Shown here piece by piece: positions 35,582 through 45,503 of a stretch of DNA of 64,000 bases. Position 1 is the stretch's first letter; each line of letters starts with the position of its first letter. The DNA is taken from NCBI RefSeq assembly GCF_003634105.1, contig NZ_RBIQ01000007.1:496001-560000 (forward strand), given 5' to 3'. The notes below the pieces were generated by a model. It did no database searches, was not told the DNA's origin, and saw only the letters and a list, made by a program, of their open reading frames with translations. This DNA is from Maribacter vaceletii (GTDB lineage: Bacteria > Bacteroidota > Bacteroidia > Flavobacteriales > Flavobacteriaceae). Position numbers and translations under genes: made by a program.

Positions 35582-38500
35582 ATGATTATGAAAAAAAGAT
35601 TTAATGATCTATTAAGAAACAGTTTCCTTTCTGGGCTTTTTCTTATGTTTATGGGCATACAATTTTCGTATGCACAACAAACAGTTACTGGTACAGTAAC
35701 TGATGAACTTGGTCCTGTTGCAGGTGCCAATATTGTAATTAAAGGTACAACAAATGGAACCCAAACAGATTTTGATGGTAACTTTACAATCTCTGCTTCT
35801 TCCTCTGATGTATTAGTCATTTCCTATTTAGGATATGCAACGCAAAGTGTTCCTGTAGGAGACAAAAATACATTGAATGTTAAACTAGAAGAGGACGCTA
35901 GTCAATTAGAAGAGGTAATAGTAATTGGTTATGGTACTGCTAAGAAAAGTGACTTAACTGGTGCAGTATCAAGAGTAACTACAGAGTCTTTTGAAGCACA
36001 ACCTATTACAAGAGTAGAAGAAGCTTTACAAGGTAGAGCATCTGGGGTAACAGTAGCAAAAGCAAATGGACAACCGGGTGGAGCTATTAAAGTTCGTGTA
36101 CGTGGGGTAAACTCTATTGATGGAGATAATAGTCCTTTAGTAGTTATAGATGGTATACAGGGAGGAGATTTAACTTCCTTAAATCCAAATGATATAGCCT
36201 CCATGGACATTTTAAAAGATGCTTCAGCAACAGCTATTTATGGTGTACGTGGTTCTAATGGTGTTATCATCATTACAACAAAAAGAGGTTCAGGTAAGGG
36301 AAAAATTGCTGTAGATTTCTTTACAACGGTATCCTCAACACCAGAATTTTTACCCACACTTGCGGATAATCCTGATCAGTTTGCAATTATTGAAAATGCA
36401 AGGAGAGTATCGACCGGAGGTAGCCCAATATTTTCGGATCAGGAAATAGCAGATTTGGCCTCAAACGGAGGAACAAACTATCAGGATGAAATTTTAAGAA
36501 CAGGAATAAGTAAGAATCTTCAAATTTCGGCAAGTGGCTCTGAAGGTAATATTAGTTATTTCTTATCAGGAAATTATAGAGATGAGGAAGGTATTGTTAT
36601 TAATACTGGCTTTCAACAATTAGCTGCAAGATCTAATTTATCTGCTCAAGTATCGGACAAACTTAAAGTTAGTCTTAATATCGCGGCAAGTCGTGGTGAG
36701 CTTAAAAATGATGCGCAAGCATTGGGTAACGGCCAAGGAAGTTTTATGTATAAGGCGTTAACTTGGGATCCAACAACTCCGGTTTTTGATGCTGATGGTA
36801 ACTATAATTTACGTTCCTTAAAGGGTATTGCATCGTTAAATGATAACCCTGTGCGTACATTAAACGAAACGGATATTACGGATATAAGAGAAAGATTGTC
36901 AACTGCGCTTAATGTAAGTTATAATATCACTGATAATTTTACATATACTTTTGTAGCAGGTACACAATTGGTTAATAATAACCGTCAGAGGTATGCTGTA
37001 GAGGTTGGAGATGATCAATTACCACATACGAGCTTCTTTAATAATAAAACAACTTCTTACCAGATAACAAATATTTTTACTTGGAATAAAAATTTCAATG
37101 ACCTGCATAATCTTAAGTTAACGGGTGTTCAAGAATATTCTAATTCTAAATTTATTGGAAATAATTATGAAGCAGAAAATTTACCTGCTGGCAGTAACGG
37201 ATTTTACTTTGCAGAATTAGCTACAGGTTTAAAAGATATTGGCAATACTCTTGAGCCAAGAGAATTATCATCCTACATGCTGCGTGCGGAATATATTTTA
37301 GCTGATGATTTATTCTTAACGGCAACGGGTCGTTATGATGCTTCTTCGGTTTTTAGAGAAACAAGTAGATGGGGATTCTTCCCTTCTGTAGCTTTGGCAT
37401 ATAGTCTAAATGATTTAATAGAAGATTCAGAAAGTATTAGCAGTTTAAAATTAAGAGCAGGATGGGGGCAAGTAGGTAATCAAAATGTTGATCCTTTTGA
37501 CACCTATACAACACTTACTACTAATGCTTACTCTTTTGATGGCAATTCTCCCCAGCCAGGAGCTCGACTAGACAGAGTGGGTAATCCTGACTTAACTTGG
37601 GAAACCACCTCTCAAGTAAATGTTGGTATAGACTTAGGTTTTCAAGGCGGCCGTGGAAATATTACTCTAGAAGGGTACAAAAAAGTAACGGAAGATATTT
37701 TACTACCTGTTGCTTTACCAGAAACTTTTGGTGGTAATAATTCACAAATTACTGTAAGTAGAAATGTTGGTGAGGTAGAAAATGTTGGTTTTGACCTAAC
37801 ATTAGGATATGATATTATAGCAACTGATAATTTAAACTGGAACTCTAATTTTTCTTTATCTTATGTAAAGAATGAAGTAACTTCTTTATATGATGGTTTA
37901 ACAGAAATACCAGGAAGGTTTACGGCACCAGGTGGTCAAGGAAATATTTTAAATGGTATTGAAGTCGGTCAGCCATTAGGTCAATTTTTTGGAGCTACAT
38001 TTTTAGGCACCTGGAAATCTACCGATAATATTCCAACAAACTCTGCCGGAAATGCTGTTGCGCAACCAGGAGATGCAAAATATTTGCTGGATGAGAATAA
38101 TGACATCGTTTTTAGTTCAATTGGTAATGGTACGCCAGATCTAACATGGGGTTTCAATAACTCTGTAAACTATAAAGCATGGGATATTAATATATTTTTA
38201 CAAGGGGTTCATGGTTTTGATGTATATAATGTAATGCAAGGTGGTATTACCGGTGGAGCAGGTGATTCTAGAAGTTTCTTAGCATCTGATCATGTAAATG
38301 CTTGGACGCCTACCAATGAAACAGATATTCCTGCAACTGCTCAATTATATGGCTCTTCTCGTTATGTAGAAAAAGGAGATTTTATAAGGTTAAGTAATTT
38401 ATCTGTTGGATATACTATGAAAGATGTAGCTGGTTTAGAAAACACAAGTGTTAAAATTTATGCTAGTGGACAAAATTTATTCTTAATTACAGATTATTCT

Positions 38501-38629
38501 GGTTTTGATCCAGAAGCAACATCTAGAAGGACTAATAATCAAGGAAACTCAGATGCTGCATCAGGTATAAATATTGGTGCATACCCTAACCCAAGAACGC
38601 TTTCTTTAGGAGTTAAAGTGGGATTTTAA
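35582..38629 (+). CDS. SusC-like TonB-dependent outer-membrane transporter 2
   Basis: A 1015-residue receptor: signal peptide (about 1-32), carboxypeptidase-regulatory-like domain (TGTVTDELGPVAGANIVIKG), the EEVIVIGYG box at about 110, plug domain ending AIYGVRGSNGVIIITTKRG, and a barrel ending in Phe (GVKVGF). The ATG at 35588 (MKKRF) is an equally possible start. SusD2 follows after 34 bp. It is closer to SusC1 than to SusC3 in its N-terminal domain, but the barrel differs, so it should import a different oligosaccharide. Confidence 0.96.
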   Translation: MIMKKRFNDLLRNSFLSGLFLMFMGIQFSYAQQTVTGTVTDELGPVAGANIVIKGTTNGTQTDFDGNFTISASSSDVLVISYLGYATQSVPVGDKNTLNVKLEEDASQLEEVIVIGYGTAKKSDLTGAVSRVTTESFEAQPITRVEEALQGRASGVTVAKANGQPGGAIKVRVRGVNSIDGDNSPLVVIDGIQGGDLTSLNPNDIASMDILKDASATAIYGVRGSNGVIIITTKRGSGKGKIAVDFFTTVSSTPEFLPTLADNPDQFAIIENARRVSTGGSPIFSDQEIADLASNGGTNYQDEILRTGISKNLQISASGSEGNISYFLSGNYRDEEGIVINTGFQQLAARSNLSAQVSDKLKVSLNIAASRGELKNDAQALGNGQGSFMYKALTWDPTTPVFDADGNYNLRSLKGIASLNDNPVRTLNETDITDIRERLSTALNVSYNITDNFTYTFVAGTQLVNNNRQRYAVEVGDDQLPHTSFFNNKTTSYQITNIFTWNKNFNDLHNLKLTGVQEYSNSKFIGNNYEAENLPAGSNGFYFAELATGLKDIGNTLEPRELSSYMLRAEYILADDLFLTATGRYDASSVFRETSRWGFFPSVALAYSLNDLIEDSESISSLKLRAGWGQVGNQNVDPFDTYTTLTTNAYSFDGNSPQPGARLDRVGNPDLTWETTSQVNVGIDLGFQGGRGNITLEGYKKVTEDILLPVALPETFGGNNSQITVSRNVGEVENVGFDLTLGYDIIATDNLNWNSNFSLSYVKNEVTSLYDGLTEIPGRFTAPGGQGNILNGIEVGQPLGQFFGATFLGTWKSTDNIPTNSAGNAVAQPGDAKYLLDENNDIVFSSIGNGTPDLTWGFNNSVNYKAWDINIFLQGVHGFDVYNVMQGGITGGAGDSRSFLASDHVNAWTPTNETDIPATAQLYGSSRYVEKGDFIRLSNLSVGYTMKDVAGLENTSVKIYASGQNLFLITDYSGFDPEATSRRTNNQGNSDAASGINIGAYPNPRTLSLGVKVGF

Positions 38630-38663
38630 GTTAATGTCAGAAATAAAAAATTAGATATAAAAT

Positions 38664-40256
38664 ATGAAAACAATAAAATTATATAAATCATTAAAAGCTA
38701 GACTTTTCCTGATTGCTATTATGGTAGTTGCATTTACTTTTAATAGTTGCGAACAATTTGATTTAGAAGAAGATCCAACGGAATCGTTACTTGCGGTTGT
38801 ACCTTATACTAACATTGGTGAGTTAGATTTAGCAGTTACAGGTATTTATGGGCAGTTAAATAAAGCCGCTTGGATGACAACCTTTTATGTAAATGGTTGG
38901 TCTGGAGATGACATGACTACACATAGAGCAAGTAACAAAGCAGATTTTAGAGAATATGACCAAAGAAATGTGTTGCCGTCAAACGGAAGGTCTCTGGAAA
39001 ACTGGAGAGGTGTTTATTCTATGGTGTTAGCCGCTAACACGGTACTGGCAAACTTAGAAGGAGTTGAGTTAACAGATGCTGCAGGGCAAGACCAATTAAC
39101 AGGAGAAACCTACTTTTTAAGAGGGTTAATGTTTTACCATTTAGCACGTGTATTTGGTGAAATTCCATTGCCATTAACTTTAGAAGTAGATACTGAAATC
39201 GGAAAATCGACTCAAGAGGAAGTATACGCACAAATAGAAAGTGATATGCTATTAGCAGAATCACTACTACCTACATCTTCTAATGTTGGTGCATCAAGAC
39301 CTAATAAAGGATCGGCAAGAGCCATTTTAGCCAGATTATATTTAGATTGGGCAGGATATCCGGTTAAAGATAACAGTAAATATGCGCAAGCGGCTTCTAG
39401 TGCAAAACAAGTTATAGACAATGCAGGATCTCATGGTTTTGGTTTGGTAGATGATATGGCTAGCTTATATACTGTTGCTGGAAGAGAAAACATAGAATCT
39501 TTATTTACAATTGTATATTGTGCTTCATGTGGACTACCTAATCGTAAACATGGAAAATTAGGGTTACCTGGTGGAGCTCCAACAAATGGTTGGCAAGAAA
39601 CTTTTGCTGAAATTCGTTTTTATGAAGATTTCCCAGAAGGCGCAAGAAAAGATGCTACTTACCATGATGAAATGCCTCTAGATGCAGCTGGAGATATGAC
39701 ATCTGATGTAGCAAACGCAGATTCATTTTTACCATGGACAGAATTTAAAGATCAGCAAAACCCTATATTCAGAAAAATAGTAGGTCCTTTTGAAGAAGGA
39801 ACTTGGAATGGCTTCGAAAGTGATCGTAACGATTACTATATGAGATACGCTGAATTACTGTTGATTTACGCAGAAGCTTCAGGAGAAGCTGGTACTGCAG
39901 GAACAGATGCTTGGGAGGCGTTAAATATGGTTCGTAGAAGAGCTGGTCTTGCAGATGTTAGTTCTGCAGATGGAACAATCCAAGATCTTGCTTACCAAGA
40001 ACGTAAGTGGGAATTAGCAGGAGAGTATTTAAGATATAATGATTTAGTACGTAAAGAACAGGTTGAAGCTGCTTTAGGTGGCACTTCAAGAGACCCGCAA
40101 ACGACTATAGGTACTATGTTTGATGGTGATGGAAATCCTACGCCTACTCCATTAACAGAACCTTCTAACCCTATTTTAGGAACATTAGATCAAAGCAATT
40201 ATTTTGCTCCTATCCCACAATCTGAAATAGATAGGCTACCAAATCTAGCAAACTAA
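38664..40256 (+). CDS. SusD-like surface glycan-binding lipoprotein 2
   Basis: A 530-residue SusD family lipoprotein (FTFNSC near residue 29) that partners SusC2. Visible family features are the start FDLEEDPTESL, YFLRGLMFYHLARVFGEIPL, ARAILARLYLDWAGYP, YMRYAELLLIYAEASGEAG and the end IPQSEIDRLPNLAN. It terminates 35 bp before a 13-bp hairpin. Confidence 0.95.
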   Translation: MKTIKLYKSLKARLFLIAIMVVAFTFNSCEQFDLEEDPTESLLAVVPYTNIGELDLAVTGIYGQLNKAAWMTTFYVNGWSGDDMTTHRASNKADFREYDQRNVLPSNGRSLENWRGVYSMVLAANTVLANLEGVELTDAAGQDQLTGETYFLRGLMFYHLARVFGEIPLPLTLEVDTEIGKSTQEEVYAQIESDMLLAESLLPTSSNVGASRPNKGSARAILARLYLDWAGYPVKDNSKYAQAASSAKQVIDNAGSHGFGLVDDMASLYTVAGRENIESLFTIVYCASCGLPNRKHGKLGLPGGAPTNGWQETFAEIRFYEDFPEGARKDATYHDEMPLDAAGDMTSDVANADSFLPWTEFKDQQNPIFRKIVGPFEEGTWNGFESDRNDYYMRYAELLLIYAEASGEAGTAGTDAWEALNMVRRRAGLADVSSADGTIQDLAYQERKWELAGEYLRYNDLVRKEQVEAALGGTSRDPQTTIGTMFDGDGNPTPTPLTEPSNPILGTLDQSNYFAPIPQSEIDRLPNLAN

Positions 40257-40291
40257 ATGTTGTATTAAGTTAGTTTTATATTTTTAAAATT

Positions 40292-40334
40292 CACAGCGGT
40301 AAGGAAACATATAACCTTATCGCTGTGTTATTTT
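40292..40334 (+). terminator. Intrinsic terminator after susD2
   Basis: CACAGCGGTAAGG (40292-40304) pairs with CCTTATCGCTGTG (40315-40327), 13 bp with one G-T pair, 10-nt loop, then TTATTTT. It separates susC2-susD2 from the FG-GAP gene and its regulator. Confidence 0.85.
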
Positions 40335-40416
40335 CATATACTTCAAAAAACAATTTTACCACTACATTCTACTACAATATTTTTCTTTGTATTTTTAGTT
40401 TATAAACTCCACCTCA

Positions 40417-43400
40417 ATGAATTTTTATAATCTTCTTTTTAAACTTAGATTAATTTACCTATTTATCGTTCTATTAACTATTGCTAACAGTTCCTGTAAA
40501 AAAGCTAAAAAAATAGTTAAAAAAGAAACTGCCAAAAAAATTAAAGTATTTGAAGCTGTGCCAAGTAATAAATCTGGCATCGCATTTACAAATACCTTAG
40601 AAGAAACATTAGAATCTAACTATTACCAATATTTATACACCTACATTGGTGGAGGTGTAGCTGCAGGCGATATTAATGATGATGGATATGTAGATTTATA
40701 TTTTACTTCCAATTCTTCAGAAGACAAATTATATCTTAATCAAGGAGGTTTATTTTTCAAAGATATTACAGAAGAAGCTGGTATTACATTTAATGACGGA
40801 TTTAACACAGGAGTTACTATGGCCGATGTTAACCAAGATGGATTTTTAGATATATATGTATCCAGAGGAGGTTGGAAAGATGAGGATAATAAATTTGCCA
40901 ATCTATTATATATAAACAATGGCGATTTAACTTTTACTGAAAGTGCTAAAAAGCATGGACTAGATGATACAAACAGAACCATACAAACCACCTTTTTTGA
41001 TTTTGATAATGATAATGACTTAGATGCTTATATCTCTAATAGTCCTGATATATCTGGTAGAGCGCAAATAACCAATTTAGAAAAAATTCATACAGATCCA
41101 AAAACTTTAAACTTAAAAGGAAGTGATAGGCTTTATGAAAATGATGGCAGCGGTAATTTTAAAGACATTTCTAAAAAAGCTGGTTTATTAAATGATATTG
41201 GTTTTGGATTAAACCCAATTATAGGAGATTTAAATAATGATGGCTTTCAAGACATATACGTCTGTAATGATTTTAATTATCCAGACCTAGCTTACATTAA
41301 TAATGGTAACGGGACTTTTACGGAATCTAGTGACAAATTAGTAAAGCACATGTCTTTTAATAGTATGGGTAGTGACCTAGCAGATATTAATAATGACGGC
41401 TTTTTAGACTTAATGACTTTAGACATGAATCCTGAAGATTATGTAAGGTCTAAAACAACTATGGGAATGACCTCTATTTCTAGTTTTGAAGATATGGTTA
41501 AAAAAGGATATCATTACCAGTATATGCACAATATGTTGCAATTAAATAACGGTAATGGAACTTTTAGTGAAATTAGTAAAATGGCAGGTATTGCTAATAC
41601 AGATTGGAGTTGGTCTTTACTTTCTGCCGATTTTGATTTAGATGGTTATAATGATATTTATATTACAAATGGTGTTTATAGAGACGTTATAGATCGTGAT
41701 AAAAACAATGAAATTTTAGAAATTTTAAGAGCAAATAAAAGAAAACCAACAAAAGAAGATTTTTTAAAATTTGCCAAAATGTTGCCGCAACAAAAACTAT
41801 CAAATTATATATTTAAAAATAATGGAGATAGAACTTTTACAGATGCCACAGAAGATTGGTCTAATACCAAACCCACATTTTCTAATGGAGCTACCTATGC
41901 CGACTTTGATAATGATGGCGATTTAGATATTGTAGTAAACAATATTAATGAAGAAGTTACTTTTTTAAGAAATACTACTATAGAACAAAAAAGAATCTAT
42001 TTCTTAAAGATTGACCTGGCTGGTCCTGAAAAAAACTTTTTTGGAGTAGATACAAAAGTAAATTTACATTTTAAAGATGGTTCTATACAAACAAGACAGG
42101 TTACAAATTCTAGAGGGTTTCTTTCTTCTACCCCTACAACACTTCATTTTGGAATAAATAAAAACATGTCTGTTCAGAAGCTTGAAGTAATTTGGCCAGA
42201 TGGTAAAACTCAAATTTTAAATGATGTAAAAGCAAATCAATCCTTATTACTAAATTATGCTTTTGCTACAGAAAAAGAGGAAAAAGAGGAAACTAAAAAA
42301 ACCATTTTTAATCTTGTAAAAACAAAGATTAATCATAAAGACCCATATTTTAATGATTATGATTTACAAGTTCTTTTGCCACACAAACTTTCGCAAACTG
42401 GTCCTTCTATTGCTAAAACAGATTTAAATAAAGATGGATATGACGATATTTTTATAGGTGGTGGAAAAGGGCAACCATCGCAACTTTTTTTTGGAAGACC
42501 TAATTCTAAATTTACAAAAAAAAATATTCCTGATTTTGATAAAGATAAAGGTTTCGAAGACCAAAGTGCTGTGTTTTTTGATGCAGATAATGATGGCGAC
42601 CAAGATTTATACGTAGTTAGCGGTAGTTATGAGTTTTTTAGATCCCCAACCCTACTCCAAGATCGTTTATATATTAACACAGGAAACGGAAATTTTAAAA
42701 GAGAATTAAACTCTTTACCTCAAATACAAAGTTCTGGATCTATTGTAAGTGCATCAGATTATGATAAAGATGGGGATATAGATTTATTTATTGGCGGTAG
42801 AGTTGTTCCTGGAGAATATCCTTATGCTCCAAATAGTTATTTACTTGTTAATGAAAATGGAAAATTCACAAACCAAATAAAAGAGATTAGCCCAGAATTA
42901 GAAAAAATTGGCATGGTAACAAGTGCACAGTGGGTAGATATAAATAAGGATAACAAATTAGATTTAGTAGTTACTGGAGAATGGATGGGAATAGAAATAT
43001 TCATTAATAAAAACAATAAACTTATAAAAAGCAAAGAGTATTCTACACTCCATAAGAGCGTAGGATGGTGGAACAAGATAGTTGTAGAAGACATTGATAA
43101 TGATGGAGACAAAGACATTATTGCAGGTAACTTAGGCCTTAATTATAAATTCCATGCATCTACAGAAAAACCATTTCATATATATACAACAGATTTTGAT
43201 TTTAATGGAACGGAAGACATTGTATTAGCAAAAAATTATAATGGAAGAGAAGTTCCTGTAAGAGGTAAAGGTTGTATGACACAACAATTACCTCACCTCG
43301 CTAGAAAAATACCTTCTTATACAGATTTTGCAAATAAAGACGTAAAAGATATTGTTGGTAATCGCATAGAATCTGCCTTACACTATCAAGCAACTGAATT

Positions 43401-43758
43401 TAAATCTGGCATATTTATCAACAATGGCAGTAATGGGTTTTCCTTTGAGCCTTTTACTAATGAAGTACAACAGTCTCCCATTAATAGTATTGCATATCAA
43501 GATTTTGATAAAGATGGTTTAAAAGACTTACTATTAGCTGGTAATAATTATATGTCTGAGGTAGAAACTACAAGATCAGATGCTGGTGTAGGTACTTATT
43601 TAAAAGGAACTACAAACGGGGATTTTAAATATATTGATAATGCAGAATCTGGCTTTTATGCTAATAAAGATGTAAGGTCTATTATTGTGCTAAATAATGA
43701 AACTTTAATGATAATTAACAATAACGATTATCATGAAATGTATCGAATAAAAAAATAA
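40417..43758 (+). CDS. FG-GAP/VCBS-repeat lipoprotein with UnbV (ASPIC) domain, 2
   Basis: A 1113-residue lipoprotein (TIANSSC near residue 27) and paralogue of the protein at 23835. It shows the same order: FG-GAP loops (DINDDGYVD, DVNQDGFLD, DFDNDNDLD, DLNNDGFQD, DINNDGFLD, DFDNDGDLD), a UnbV/ASPIC domain at about 525-605 ending LEVIWPDGKTQILNDV, then a second block of loops (DLNKDGYDD, DADNDGDQD, DYDKDGDID, DIDNDGDKD). Its position after a SusC/SusD pair and terminator repeats the layout of region 2. The role is unknown; a surface glycan-binding function linked to the transporter is the working idea. Its stop is 3 bp before the regulator start, so the two are co-transcribed. Confidence 0.88.
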   Translation: MNFYNLLFKLRLIYLFIVLLTIANSSCKKAKKIVKKETAKKIKVFEAVPSNKSGIAFTNTLEETLESNYYQYLYTYIGGGVAAGDINDDGYVDLYFTSNSSEDKLYLNQGGLFFKDITEEAGITFNDGFNTGVTMADVNQDGFLDIYVSRGGWKDEDNKFANLLYINNGDLTFTESAKKHGLDDTNRTIQTTFFDFDNDNDLDAYISNSPDISGRAQITNLEKIHTDPKTLNLKGSDRLYENDGSGNFKDISKKAGLLNDIGFGLNPIIGDLNNDGFQDIYVCNDFNYPDLAYINNGNGTFTESSDKLVKHMSFNSMGSDLADINNDGFLDLMTLDMNPEDYVRSKTTMGMTSISSFEDMVKKGYHYQYMHNMLQLNNGNGTFSEISKMAGIANTDWSWSLLSADFDLDGYNDIYITNGVYRDVIDRDKNNEILEILRANKRKPTKEDFLKFAKMLPQQKLSNYIFKNNGDRTFTDATEDWSNTKPTFSNGATYADFDNDGDLDIVVNNINEEVTFLRNTTIEQKRIYFLKIDLAGPEKNFFGVDTKVNLHFKDGSIQTRQVTNSRGFLSSTPTTLHFGINKNMSVQKLEVIWPDGKTQILNDVKANQSLLLNYAFATEKEEKEETKKTIFNLVKTKINHKDPYFNDYDLQVLLPHKLSQTGPSIAKTDLNKDGYDDIFIGGGKGQPSQLFFGRPNSKFTKKNIPDFDKDKGFEDQSAVFFDADNDGDQDLYVVSGSYEFFRSPTLLQDRLYINTGNGNFKRELNSLPQIQSSGSIVSASDYDKDGDIDLFIGGRVVPGEYPYAPNSYLLVNENGKFTNQIKEISPELEKIGMVTSAQWVDINKDNKLDLVVTGEWMGIEIFINKNNKLIKSKEYSTLHKSVGWWNKIVVEDIDNDGDKDIIAGNLGLNYKFHASTEKPFHIYTTDFDFNGTEDIVLAKNYNGREVPVRGKGCMTQQLPHLARKIPSYTDFANKDVKDIVGNRIESALHYQATEFKSGIFINNGSNGFSFEPFTNEVQQSPINSIAYQDFDKDGLKDLLLAGNNYMSEVETTRSDAGVGTYLKGTTNGDFKYIDNAESGFYANKDVRSIIVLNNETLMIINNNDYHEMYRIKK

Positions 43759-43761
43759 GGT

Positions 43762-45384
43762 ATGTTCTCAAAAAAAATAGGTGCTAATATACTCCTCCTA
43801 CTTGTATATATAGCTACATTTTCGCAAAGCTATTCCCAAGAAGAAGACAGTACATTAAAAGCATTTAATAGAGCCATTGAAATTAGATACCATAATCCAG
43901 ATAGCACACTATATTTATTAGAAAAAGTATATAAAGAATCCTTAATTAAAGGGGATACATTAAGAGCTGTAAATGCTCTTTTAGAGATGCCAAATATTGA
44001 TGGACAATTAATAGATTATTCTAAAACGTATGATGACCTATGGCAAGCTTTATTCCTTTCTGAAAATTTAAACGACCCTAAATTAACAGCTTCAATTTAT
44101 TGTTATTTAGGTCGTGTGCATAGTTACTTTAAAAGAAAAGAAAAAGCTTTTCAATATTTAAACACGGCATTAAACCTAAAAAAAGATTTAGTACAAAAAA
44201 ATATACTAGACAAAAGTGAACTAACTTATAACTATTACACTATTCTTGCTACGCATAGAGAAACTAACCAACATGTTCTAGGAAGAAAATACTTAGATAG
44301 CTGCCTATTATACGTAAAGCCTTCTAACTCGCCAATTGCTATTACCTATTTAAAGTTTGAAGAGGCTTTTATTTTATTAAAAGAAAACAAGTTTAATGAA
44401 GCGTTGGCTTTGTTTAATGAAATTGAGCCCTGGTTTATAAAAAAAAGACCTTCTTATTTAGTTTTAGTTTACACCTATTGGGGAGATACATTTAAAGCAA
44501 TGAACCAGAATAAAAACTGCGAAAACATGTATCACAAAGCTTTAGATATTTCTAAAACTTATAATAGTCATAAAGACTTTACTGTTCTTATTCATGAAAG
44601 ATTATCTGATTTTTATTTAGAACATGGAAATTATAAAAAATCTTATGTTTATTTAAAAAATGCAAAGAATTTAGACGCCCTTTTTTTTGATAGTAGAAGC
44701 GAAAAAAACAAATCCTTTTTAGGTATAAGAGATGAATATAGGATAGAAAAAGAAAGACAAGAGAAGGTAATTCAAAAACAACGCCTGGCACAACTAGAAC
44801 AAGAGGACAAAATATCTTTACTACAAAGAATTATCTTATTGGGCTCCTTAATTTTTGGTGTTCTTATAGGCTTAATTTATGTGAAACAACTTAGAATTAA
44901 ACATAAGGCAGAAAAATCATTAATTAGAAAAAATAAAAGATTAGAAATACAAAAAGCAAAAGAATTACTAGAGTTAAAAAATAAAGAATTAGCAGCTTCT
45001 GCTTTACAATTAGTCGAAAAAGATGAGTTTTTAAGACAATTAAAGAACAATCTAAAAGAAAACAAAAGCAGCGCTACTAATACCGAAATAAATAAGGTAA
45101 TAAAATCTATATCTATTAGTAATGACCAAAGTTGGGAAGAATTTAAATTAAGGTTTACTGCTGTTAATGAAAAATTTTATAAGAAATTAACTTCTCAATT
45201 TCCAAAGTTAAGCCAAGGGGATCAAAAAATATGCGCTCTTATTAAACTTAACTTTTCTAGTAAAGACATGGCTCGTCTATTAGGCATTTCTGTAGAATCC
45301 GTACACACAACAAGGTATAGATTGCGCAAAAAAATGGGGCTACCCAGAAGTACCAATTTAGAAAACTTTATTGCATCCATTTAA
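43762..45384 (+). CDS. Membrane-spanning TPR regulator with C-terminal LuxR-type HTH, 1
   Basis: A 540-residue protein. After a signal-like N-terminus (about 1-26), residues about 30-340 are helical TPR-type repeats (for example LTASIYCYLGRVHSYF and YYTILATHRETNQH). One membrane helix is at about 356-373 (IILLGSLIFGVLIGLIYV), followed by a highly charged coiled coil (about 375-430). The last 60 residues form a LuxR/GerE-like helix-turn-helix: LSQGDQKICALIKLNFSSKD, then MARLLGISVESVHTTRYRLRKKMG. There are no histidine kinase or receiver domains. The topology suggests an extracytoplasmic TPR sensor directly tethered to a DNA-binding domain. It is co-transcribed with the FG-GAP gene and probably controls the nearby susC2-susD2 operon. 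Confidence 0.82.
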   Translation: MFSKKIGANILLLLVYIATFSQSYSQEEDSTLKAFNRAIEIRYHNPDSTLYLLEKVYKESLIKGDTLRAVNALLEMPNIDGQLIDYSKTYDDLWQALFLSENLNDPKLTASIYCYLGRVHSYFKRKEKAFQYLNTALNLKKDLVQKNILDKSELTYNYYTILATHRETNQHVLGRKYLDSCLLYVKPSNSPIAITYLKFEEAFILLKENKFNEALALFNEIEPWFIKKRPSYLVLVYTYWGDTFKAMNQNKNCENMYHKALDISKTYNSHKDFTVLIHERLSDFYLEHGNYKKSYVYLKNAKNLDALFFDSRSEKNKSFLGIRDEYRIEKERQEKVIQKQRLAQLEQEDKISLLQRIILLGSLIFGVLIGLIYVKQLRIKHKAEKSLIRKNKRLEIQKAKELLELKNKELAASALQLVEKDEFLRQLKNNLKENKSSATNTEINKVIKSISISNDQSWEEFKLRFTAVNEKFYKKLTSQFPKLSQGDQKICALIKLNFSSKDMARLLGISVESVHTTRYRLRKKMGLPRSTNLENFIASI

Positions 45385-45431
45385 TATCCTTTTTAAATAA
45401 AAAATTATTTATCTATATACAGAATAAAAAA

Positions 45432-45465
45432 GAGCCCTTAAATGACTCAACACATTTAAGGGCTC
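45432..45465 (-). terminator. Terminator for the minus-strand susCD3 operon
   Basis: GAGCCCTTAAATG (45432-45444) pairs perfectly with CATTTAAGGGCTC (45453-45465) around an 8-nt loop. The run of A at 45426-45431 becomes a T run on the minus strand, so its main job is ending the - strand operon; it may also stop the regulator transcript. Confidence 0.85.
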
Positions 45466-45503
45466 AAACTTAACTTAAAACTACTAACTCAACTCACTCT
45501 ATT

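Noticed and set aside
39582-39593. Reverse copy of AACCATTTGTT inside susD2
   Set aside because: It matches 11 of the 12 bases but lies in coding DNA, so it is probably chance; it is a caution on how unusual the motif is.
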